In this document: piece by piece, positions 1-5,167 of the stretch
Position numbering within the stretch: the stretch's first letter is position 1
Layout: the number at the start of each line of letters is the position of its first letter
Assembly (NCBI GenBank): GCA_019418235.1
Contig: DYCH01000034.1
Coordinates: 1 to 6,979 of the forward strand
Direction: 5' to 3'
DNA from: Sutterella sp.
GTDB taxonomy: Bacteria; Pseudomonadota; Gammaproteobacteria; Burkholderiales; Burkholderiaceae_F
Length of the DNA: 6,979 nucleotides
Notes under the pieces: model-generated
What the model was told of the DNA's origin: nothing
What the model saw: the letters and a program-made list of their open reading frames with translations, nothing else
Database searches by the model: none
Made by a program: the position numbers and the translations under genes

Positions 1-1
1 A

Positions 2-205
2 CTTAATCAAGAAACAGAAAAAATAAGAAAAAATCGCACAAATTGTCGAGAAATCGTTGATAAATGCTGTCAGTTAGGTAATTTTGATTATTCGAAAACG
101 AGGGGATTTGTCACTTTCGAACTCCTACAAGAGCGCTTTGAATTATCTTTCTTAAGACAAATCCCTCATAAGATATTTTTTGTAGATTTTAAAATATCTC
201 AATAA
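2..205 (+). CDS. 3' end of an unrecognised AT-rich gene, runs off the left edge
   Basis: A frame open from the first complete codon at position 2 to a TAA at 203-205 encodes 67 residues. There is no ATG in this frame, so the start must lie outside the window; the other two plus frames close within the first 30 bases. The product is rich in Lys, Phe, Ile and Asn. It has a hydrophilic N-terminal part, a Cys-Cys pair near residue 24, and a more hydrophobic end (FFVDFKISQ). I recognise no family or motif. The DNA is clearly more AT-rich than alr beside it, which would suit an accessory or acquired gene. It converges on alr. In DNA this AT-rich I expect roughly one stop per 13 codons, so 67 open codons are suggestive but not decisive. 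The stretch also contains strong inverted repeats, so a structured non-coding element is the main alternative. Confidence 0.5.
   Translation, partial: LNQETEKIRKNRTNCREIVDKCCQLGNFDYSKTRGFVTFELLQERFELSFLRQIPHKIFFVDFKISQ
100..167. repeat. Nested inverted repeat inside the left-edge frame
   Basis: Positions 100-112 (GAGGGGATTTGTC) and 156-167 (GACAAATCCCTC) are inverted copies of each other with one extra G in the left arm. Between them a second stem can form: 116-124 with 131-142, giving TTCGAA against TTTGAA (one G-T wobble) plus CTC against GAG with a three-base bulge. Such a nested stem could be an RNA structure, a tiny palindromic element, or chance within a coding sequence. No target-site duplication is visible at its edges. 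Confidence 0.4.
171..199. repeat. AT-rich hairpin at the end of the left-edge frame
   Basis: AGATATTTT at 171-179 pairs perfectly with AAAATATCT at 191-199 across an 11-base loop. It sits just before the TAA at 203-205. No T-run follows on the plus strand, so it is not a standard intrinsic terminator. It could stabilise the 3' end of the message or be an accident of AT-rich sequence. Confidence 0.3.
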
Positions 206-301
206 AGTCAAATAGTTAGAAAATGTTCTCGAGAAAAGTGAATTTACGAATTGTCGGCAAAATACTTTTTTGATTTAAATTAAAAAGTTGAAAAATTATT
301 G

Positions 302-320
302 AAAAAAACTTCGATTTTTT
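302..320 (-). terminator. Possible weak terminator of alr
   Basis: On the minus strand, directly after the alr TAG, six A's, a TCGAAG loop and seven T's form an A-T hairpin that ends in a T-run. The stem contains only A-T pairs, so it is weak, and the mirror structure could act on the plus strand for the left-edge gene. A second A-T dyad (ACTTTTT at 264-270 with AAAAAGT at 282-288) lies further downstream. The rest of the 206-320 gap holds only a 10-bp palindrome (TTCTCGAGAA, 226-235) of unknown meaning. Confidence 0.3.
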
Positions 321-1409
321 CTAATTTTCATCGGTAATGACCGGCACTCTTTTCGTCAATGCGCACGTGATTTCCGCAGCAATGGTTCCAGCTCTTGCAG
401 CCAAGTCTTCGACATGAATATGCTCGCCCCAGAGTTCAACATCACTACCAACCTTCGCTTCAGGAATGTCTGTTACATCAATGGTCATCACATCCATGGC
501 GATATTACCCACAATGGGGGCAAACTGACCTTCGACCCAAACCGGCGTGCCTTGAGCCGTGCCTCTCATATAGCCATCGGCAAATCCACAGGCAACCACG
601 GCAATACGACTTTCGCGCTGAGCAATAAAACGACTGCAGTAACCCACTGCTTCACCGGGAGAGATCGTTTGGATGGCCAGAATTTTAGAACTCAATGTCA
701 TGGCCGGTTTTATGTCCAAAGAATCACTCGAGACGCCCGGCTCAGGACTGATCCCATAAAGACTGATACCAGCTCGAACCGCATCTCCCCCGCACTCAGG
801 TAACCATAACAATGCAGCGGAATTTGCAAAACACGCCCCTTCTTTTCTGGAAGCAATTTCACCTAAGCGTTGCATTTGCTCCTTGACGGATACCGGACCA
901 CCATAGTCAAACTTTGGGCAAGAATTGGCAAAATGCGTCACGACTCCCATGACTTTCACGCCTTCAATGGACTGGAGTTTTTGTCGAACTTGCGGTTCCT
1001 CTTTGGGTAAGAAGCCGAAACGGTTCATACCGGAATTGATTTTGATATGAACTTTTAACTCTTTAAATGGAGCCTTTTGTTCCAAGATGGCCAGAGATTC
1101 TTCGTTATGAATAACAACTTCCGCCTCGAGTTTTTCAATGACAGACAAACCCTCTTCATCGAAAAACCCTTGAAGTAATAAGATCGGTTTTGTCCAACCG
1201 GCGCGACGCGCTCTCTCAATATCAACAATATCAATAATGGCCAAACCGTCTGCTTCTGAAAAGGCCCCAATCACCCGCTCTAACCCGTGACCATAAGCAT
1301 CGGCCTTTGCCACCGCCCAAAGAAAACGGCCGTTAGCCAACTCTTTCATCTTGGCGACGTTATGGCGAAGACTATTCATATGAATTGTTGCTTTGATAGG
1401 TCGAAACAT
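321..1409 (-). CDS. alr: Alanine racemase
   Basis: A PLP-dependent enzyme of the cytoplasm that interconverts L- and D-alanine and so supplies D-Ala for peptidoglycan. Its 362 residues are the normal length for the family. The N-terminal TIM-barrel domain carries the cofactor lysine K35 in AVAKADAYGHG. KINSGMNRFGF (123-133), HF at 159-160, NSAA (196-199) and RAGISLYG (212-219) are further barrel motifs of the family. The C-terminal domain provides the second catalytic base, Y257 in AVGYCSRF, followed by GFADGY (275-280), GNIAMDV (301-307) and the closing GTIAAEITCALTKRVPV. Most relatives have Gly where this protein has Cys258, and Arg where it has Asn302 (usual GRVSMD). The ATG at 1407-1409 has GGAG six bases upstream (1416-1419), which supports this start. 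It appears to be a single-gene unit. The N-terminal and core motifs resemble betaproteobacterial Alr. It could equally be named dadX if a second copy exists elsewhere. Confidence 0.96.
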   Translation of the reverse strand: MFRPIKATIHMNSLRHNVAKMKELANGRFLWAVAKADAYGHGLERVIGAFSEADGLAIIDIVDIERARRAGWTKPILLLQGFFDEEGLSVIEKLEAEVVIHNEESLAILEQKAPFKELKVHIKINSGMNRFGFLPKEEPQVRQKLQSIEGVKVMGVVTHFANSCPKFDYGGPVSVKEQMQRLGEIASRKEGACFANSAALLWLPECGGDAVRAGISLYGISPEPGVSSDSLDIKPAMTLSSKILAIQTISPGEAVGYCSRFIAQRESRIAVVACGFADGYMRGTAQGTPVWVEGQFAPIVGNIAMDVMTIDVTDIPEAKVGSDVELWGEHIHVEDLAARAGTIAAEITCALTKRVPVITDEN

Positions 1410-1486
1410 TCACGGCTCCACAAAAAAATTCATCCCAATCGAAAATGATAAAACAACGATTCTTTGCTGAAATATGGACGACGCTT

Positions 1487-1515
1487 ATATTTGAAACGAA
1501 CCTAAAGAGTATCAA
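1487..1515 (-). promoter_or_regulatory. Possible sigma70 promoter of alr
   Basis: On the minus strand TTGATA (1515-1510) lies 17 bp before AAATAT (1492-1487), a fair -35/-10 pair. Transcription would start near 1480 and give a leader of about 70 bases before the alr ATG. The -10 box is imperfect and this AT-rich stretch offers other matches, so the call is tentative. Confidence 0.35.
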
Positions 1516-1568
1516 CTATTTTTCTCTCAAACTTTTGAAAATTCTCTGCACAGAAAACAATCAACTCA

Positions 1569-1614
1569 GCAAGTTCGTCACTTATCAGGGTTCGAATCCC
1601 TCCTTCTCCGCCAC
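1569..1614 (+). pseudogene. tRNA-Ser 3' fragment (pseudo-tRNA or att-like duplication)
   Basis: Positions 1587-1614 are identical over 28 bases to 2005-2032 of the intact tRNA-Ser gene: nearly all of the T arm, the 3' acceptor strand, the discriminator G, CCA and one further base. Upstream, GCAAGTTCG (1569-1577) matches 8 of 9 bases of the 5' side of the intact variable arm, but the gap to the T arm is about six bases shorter. No 5' acceptor strand (GGAGAAG), D arm or anticodon arm is visible, so this cannot make a tRNA. Either it is a decayed second tRNA-Ser gene, or it is the core site left by an element that integrates in tRNA 3' ends. Sequence after the two copies (from 1615 and from 2033) is unrelated. 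Confidence 0.75.
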
Positions 1615-1630
1615 ATAGTTTTCCCTATCT

Positions 1631-1750
1631 TTTTCTTTCAGTTATATCTGACAAAAAAGCAATTTACGTGAATTCTTTCAGATATAACTGACAAAAACAC
1701 GTTTTTCCCCAATTCATTCAGGTATAACTGACAAAAATCGGTTTAGCTCA
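1631..1750. repeat. Three palindromic sites repeated at exactly 40 bp
   Basis: Three units start at 1631, 1671 and 1711. Each carries TCAG-N-TATA-N-CTGA followed by CAAAAA, at 1639-1657, 1679-1697 and 1719-1737. The 14-base cores are TCAGTTATATCTGA, TCAGATATAACTGA and TCAGGTATAACTGA; the first is the exact reverse complement of the second. The bases before the core (TTC.TTCAG) are also shared, whereas the 10-13 bases between units vary. A poorer fourth match (GTATTTAACTGA, 1763-1774) may follow. The symmetry suggests binding by a dimeric protein; regular spacing beside a tRNA 3' fragment suggests integrase or transposase end-binding sites, or repressor operators. Repeats this short and divergent with such short spacers are not a CRISPR array. 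Nothing else is recognisable between 1750 and the promoter at 1875. Confidence 0.75.
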
Positions 1751-1874
1751 TTGATTGGGGAAGTATTTAACTGATTTTGATATGAGTCGAAACGGCATCG
1801 AACAGATGAATATCAGAGATTTCTTACTGCAACCAAATTGGATGTGAGAACCAATAAGATTCTCTCAGACAAAC

Positions 1875-1903
1875 TTGAAAAATAATAAAAAGTCTTATAC
1901 AAT
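1875..1903 (+). promoter_or_regulatory. sigma70 promoter of tRNA-Ser
   Basis: TTGAAA (1875-1880) and TACAAT (1898-1903) are separated by 17 bp, a near-consensus sigma70 promoter. Transcription should start about 1910, giving a leader of nearly 30 bases. That leader contains a small hairpin, TTTGAG (1915-1920) with CTCAAA (1927-1932), just before the tRNA 5' end at 1938, which may help 5' processing. Confidence 0.65.
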
Positions 1904-1937
1904 GCGTGTTCTTATTTGAGTGCAAACTCAAAGGTGC

Positions 1938-2031
1938 GGAGAAGTGGCCGAGAGGCTGAAGGCACACCCCTGCTAAGGGTGCAAGCTCGCTAAAACGGGC
2001 TTCGAGGGTTCGAATCCCTCCTTCTCCGCCA
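1938..2031 (+). tRNA. tRNA-Ser, anticodon GCU
   Basis: A complete 94-base class II tRNA. The acceptor stem is GGAGAAG/CTTCTCC, the D stem GCC/GGC, and the anticodon stem CACCC/GGGTG closes loop CTGCTAA with anticodon GCT at 1972-1974, reading AGC and AGU. The long variable arm typical of serine tRNAs has seven pairs (AAGCTCG/CGGGCTT, one G-U) with loop CTAAAA. The T stem is GAGGG/CCCTC. The discriminator is G2028 and CCA is encoded at 2029-2031. It has its own promoter and a likely terminator. Its 3' end is duplicated upstream at 1587-1614. Confidence 0.97.
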
Positions 2032-2044
2032 CCCAATTGATTGT

Positions 2045-2076
2045 CCCATGTGTGTGAAAACATCATGGGCATTTTT
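2045..2076 (+). terminator. Intrinsic terminator after tRNA-Ser
   Basis: CCCATG (2045-2050) pairs with CATGGG (2064-2069), with a 13-base loop that can be shortened by further pairing of TG with CA. The stem is followed by CA and TTTTT (2072-2076). It lies 14 bases after the tRNA CCA end, which fits termination of the tRNA-Ser transcript. On the minus strand no T-run follows, so it should act in one direction only. Confidence 0.6.
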
Positions 2077-2118
2077 GTATCTACATTCGTAACGATTTGA
2101 ATATATTCAGAAGTTTCT

Positions 2119-2193
2119 TGGCGGGGGCGCATGGAGTCGAACCAAGGTATACCGGTTCAGAGCCGGTCGCACTATCCGTTGTGCTACGCCCCT
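2119..2193 (-). tRNA. tRNA-Gln, anticodon CUG
   Basis: A 75-base tRNA on the minus strand. The anticodon stem ACCGG/CCGGT closes loop CTCTGAA; after the invariant T33 the anticodon is CTG (2158-2160 on the plus strand), reading CAG. The D stem is GCAC/GTGC with GG in the loop, the T loop is TTCGACT, and CCA is encoded. Six acceptor pairs (GGGGCG/CGCCCC) are good but the first is A1 against C72. An open or weak 1-72 pair together with G2-C71, G3-C70, G10 and G73 fits known glutamine identity elements. The T stem CTTGG/CCATG has a T-T mismatch at 50-64. It lies about 90 bp downstream of tamB on the same strand; I see no strong promoter of its own, so it may depend partly on tam read-through. 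Confidence 0.9.
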
Positions 2194-2228
2194 AGAGAAA
2201 AATGTTTAAGCAACAGAATGCGCTTGGA

Positions 2229-2253
2229 GAGCTGAAATTTTAGCTCGATTTTT
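2229..2253 (+). terminator. Weak hairpin with T-run between tRNA-Gln and tamB
   Basis: GAGCT (2229-2233) pairs with AGCTC (2242-2246), with a G-T and A-T pairs extending inward, followed by GATTTTT ending at 2253. As a terminator it would act on the plus strand, stopping antisense transcription into tamB. On the minus strand, in the direction of tamB, no T-run follows, so tamB transcripts may continue into tRNA-Gln. Confidence 0.3.
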
Positions 2254-2284
2254 CCCCTTTTGTTCAGTCGGTCTCTACTTTAAA

Positions 2285-5167
2285 TTAATTAAATTCGAAC
2301 TGGTAAAGCACATCTAACGCTTGGTCAACACCCGAAACCACTTCAAGATAAAGTTTCGGAATCACTTGGTAGCGCAAAGTGAGCGTAGAAAGCGAATCAA
2401 ACAATCCCACACCGTACTTCACTTTCAAGCCCGGCAACACGTAGCCGCTCACAATCAATTGTGAAGAGTCTCCTACGCCTTCGGTATCCAATTGCAAATC
2501 TTCGATCCCGACCACTTCGCCAATGGCCCCTAAAACTTGATTGCCTTGATTAATACCGAGGCCCAGTAACGCCGCAGTAATTCGGCCGTCATTGTTGCCC
2601 GCTGCTTCTAGCCCTTCACCACTTAAGAGATAACTGAAAGCTTGCCCTTGCGACATCGCTGGATCTGAAAAAACGCTCACTTTGGGCTCTTTTACCGTTC
2701 CTTCAACACGAATCCCCACGGTCACGTTATCGGCCGTCTTTTCCGGACTGCGAATGGCCTCAATGGCTAACTGAGGGTTATCAACGCTATTGATAAAAGT
2801 GACCGTTCCTTTTCGAACATCCAATGCTTGACCGTAAGCTCTAAACGTTCCTTTGGGCACATGAATCTGGCCATTTAAACCCAATCTGTTTTGGTCTTGC
2901 ACCACTTGCAACCGCCCCGTCAAACTTGCATTGAGTCCCATGGCGCTGACTTCTACATCGTCACCGATTTCGATAAATAGGTTGCTCTTTAAAGGCAAGG
3001 TTTGAGTACTCTTAGTTGACTTTTGAGGTAAATCTAAACGCACAACATCGTCAGAAACCTTCACCACTTGTTCGGGTAATTCTTTAACCTTAATGCGCGC
3101 CCAAGGCACACGAACAACACCATCAAGCGTCAACGCGTTAGGCGAAATCTTGCACGTGACATCGGTTCCCAATTCCAAAACGGCCATCGGGGACACCATC
3201 ACTTGAATACGATCACTCGTTAAACGAAGTTGGGCATTGACGTCTTGCAACCCGTTCCAACGAGCCTCGCCCGCTAAACGCATATCTCCCTTTTGGGTTT
3301 TTAGTTCCGCAGACAAGTCCGATTGATTTCCATTAAAGTTCATCGTTAATTGACTGGGCTGCATTTCAAAGGGGAAAGAGACGCTATCGATCCTAAATTG
3401 CGAAACATTCAACGCCCCGTACAATCGAGGATCCGTCAACGTTCCTCCTAAGGTCAAATGGGCTTTCATTTGTCCATTTACATGTTCTTCGGGTGGCAAG
3501 AAACTTTCTAGCCATCTCATCGCTATCTCATCAATCGTCACCTCACCGGATAAAGTTCGAGCGGTTTGAGGATCTTTAATCCGAGCGTTGAGATTGATGG
3601 AACCGTTGCGCTTTAATTGCATTAATGCTTTAACATCAAATTCGTCTTCTGCTAAAGCCGCATCCATTCTGACCTGATCCATTTCGATGGGTTTAGCGTT
3701 CTCGGTTGTCGGCAACAACACCGTCAATTGTTTGGCCGTCAAATTAACGTTTCCTTGAGGCATCCCTTTAAATTGACGAGGAACCATCACATTAGCTTCG
3801 GCATTGAGAATGCCATTGAGCTCAAGCGGTGCTTGAGTCAAACCATTCAAAGTTCTTAAATTAAAATCGGCAAGCGTCACGTTCACAGGAAACGCTTGCG
3901 CTCCATCCAAATACGCGGTTGTTTCTTTTGACAGGCAAAGACGGGCGCTCTTATATCCCCAGCATTGAGGTTGAAGTACCAATTGTGCGTCTGCGGTTTT
4001 CCAAGTGAATTGAGTCGGTGCCAAAAGTTGCAGCCTTTCACGATTGGCGTCAATACGAGACTTTTCGATATTGACCGTCCACTCTGAGAGGGCACGATCA
4101 TAGTGACCGACAAGTGTGGCTTGAGCAGCGATTGGATCGCCTGTGCCGTCAATCGTTATTCGATGCGATTTTTCATCACCCGCAATTCGCACTTTACCTT
4201 GACTTAAAGTCGTCCCTGAACTCTTTAACCCAAAAATTTCAAGTGTTCCCTCACCCGTTAACAGCGAAGGATTGCTTGCGTGTCCATCAAATCGAGCCTT
4301 TTTTAATGCCACACCTGGCATCTTGAAATTTTTTGCCTCTAACCACGTTTGAACGACTGGTTGAGAGTCGTTACCCACCATCGTGACTCGACCTTGGAGT
4401 TGCCCTTGCCACTGAGGCATAAGAACTGATAAATTCGGTGCTTTCAAAAGCGCCTCCAAGGCCACTCGCGGGGCGGTTTTATTGGGATTGACGCGACCGT
4501 TCAACGTGAGAAAATTCTCTCCAACCGAGAACTTTATATTGTCTGCCAAGACCCAACCGTCGGAGTCCGCCTTTGCGCCCCCTGTTAATCTCACCTTTGC
4601 CTTATTTAAGAACCCTTGATAGTTGATGTCACTCAAAACACCCGACCATCGCTCACCTTTAAGTTCACCTGAAGCTTGAAACTCGCCCGATAAACGCAAC
4701 TGTGCTTCAGGAATCAAGGTTTCAGAAGCAATATCGACCGTTTGAATATGGAACTTTCCCTTTGTGCCTTCGGAGAAATCCATCACGCCCGCACCTGAAA
4801 CGGTCTTCACTGACAAAAGTGGCGACGTCGTTAAAGTTTCACCTGAAATGGGCGCCTTCAAATTCACTGAATTCGCATTAAATAACGATAAATCAACCTT
4901 TAAATCTTTTAACTGTCGCCAATTTATCCTATAAGCGATATTTTTAACTTCAAGAGTTACTTGAGCATTTTGGTAGCGAAAATCTTCCAATTGAGCTGAA
5001 AAAAGGTTTCCCGAGACAGCTTTGACACTGATTTCTGGAACGAAATGCTTTGCGATTTCAACGCACACTCGAAGCCCTGAGGTTGTTGTCATCAATAACC
5101 CCAACAAAAGCACCATCAATACCAAAAGTGCCATTAAGCCTAAAGTGAAGCGTTTATATCTTTGCAT
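2285..5167 (-). CDS. tamB: TamB, inner-membrane translocation and assembly module protein
   Basis: A large envelope protein that partners with TamA, spans the periplasm and acts in outer-membrane protein assembly and phospholipid transport. From the ATG at 5167 it has 960 residues, shorter than E. coli TamB (about 1260) but within the family range. A basic start (MQRYKRF) and one hydrophobic segment (residues about 8-27) anchor it in the inner membrane. The long beta-rich AsmA-like middle should form a hydrophobic groove. The C-terminal DUF490 domain is clear: FRAYGQALDVRKGTVTF (about 775-791), DNPQLAIEAIRSPE (796-809), VFSDPAMSQGQAFSYLL (832-848) and the ending DQALDVLYQFEFN. The start was chosen because TAATG overlaps the tamA stop by one base and GGAG lies five bases upstream (5173-5176). 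A longer frame beginning at 5203 would add 12 residues inside tamA and lacks this logic. Translation is probably coupled to tamA. Confidence 0.95.
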   Translation of the reverse strand: MQRYKRFTLGLMALLVLMVLLLGLLMTTTSGLRVCVEIAKHFVPEISVKAVSGNLFSAQLEDFRYQNAQVTLEVKNIAYRINWRQLKDLKVDLSLFNANSVNLKAPISGETLTTSPLLSVKTVSGAGVMDFSEGTKGKFHIQTVDIASETLIPEAQLRLSGEFQASGELKGERWSGVLSDINYQGFLNKAKVRLTGGAKADSDGWVLADNIKFSVGENFLTLNGRVNPNKTAPRVALEALLKAPNLSVLMPQWQGQLQGRVTMVGNDSQPVVQTWLEAKNFKMPGVALKKARFDGHASNPSLLTGEGTLEIFGLKSSGTTLSQGKVRIAGDEKSHRITIDGTGDPIAAQATLVGHYDRALSEWTVNIEKSRIDANRERLQLLAPTQFTWKTADAQLVLQPQCWGYKSARLCLSKETTAYLDGAQAFPVNVTLADFNLRTLNGLTQAPLELNGILNAEANVMVPRQFKGMPQGNVNLTAKQLTVLLPTTENAKPIEMDQVRMDAALAEDEFDVKALMQLKRNGSINLNARIKDPQTARTLSGEVTIDEIAMRWLESFLPPEEHVNGQMKAHLTLGGTLTDPRLYGALNVSQFRIDSVSFPFEMQPSQLTMNFNGNQSDLSAELKTQKGDMRLAGEARWNGLQDVNAQLRLTSDRIQVMVSPMAVLELGTDVTCKISPNALTLDGVVRVPWARIKVKELPEQVVKVSDDVVRLDLPQKSTKSTQTLPLKSNLFIEIGDDVEVSAMGLNASLTGRLQVVQDQNRLGLNGQIHVPKGTFRAYGQALDVRKGTVTFINSVDNPQLAIEAIRSPEKTADNVTVGIRVEGTVKEPKVSVFSDPAMSQGQAFSYLLSGEGLEAAGNNDGRITAALLGLGINQGNQVLGAIGEVVGIEDLQLDTEGVGDSSQLIVSGYVLPGLKVKYGVGLFDSLSTLTLRYQVIPKLYLEVVSGVDQALDVLYQFEFN

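Noticed and set aside
61..80. TGTCAGTTA near 69-77 as an outlying copy of the 40-bp repeat core
   Set aside because: Only nine bases match the reverse complement of the core and the dyad is not preserved; likely chance.
395..803. Plus-strand frames of 77 and 129 codons inside alr
   Set aside because: They are antisense to a fully conserved enzyme and show no family resemblance or start signals.
1631..1750. CRISPR array
   Set aside because: Only three divergent repeats with spacers of roughly 10-13 bases and no cas genes; the dyad cores fit protein-binding sites better.
1782..1847. 21-codon plus-strand frame between the 40-bp repeats and the tRNA-Ser promoter
   Set aside because: It reads smoothly (ends in FLLQPNWM) but has no ribosome-binding site and is too short to stand out in AT-rich DNA; at most a gene remnant.
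1824..2132. 102-residue minus-strand frame across the tRNA-Ser gene
   Set aside because: It is the antisense of the tRNA. The GGEGGIRTLEARF and LQPLGHFSAP stretches are the well-known false protein produced by translating tRNA-Ser backwards.
2119..2193. Reading the minus-strand tRNA as tRNA-Arg with anticodon TCT
   Set aside because: That places the anticodon one base too early in the loop; with T33 fixed the triplet is CTG, and the G2-C71, G3-C70, G73 pattern fits glutamine.
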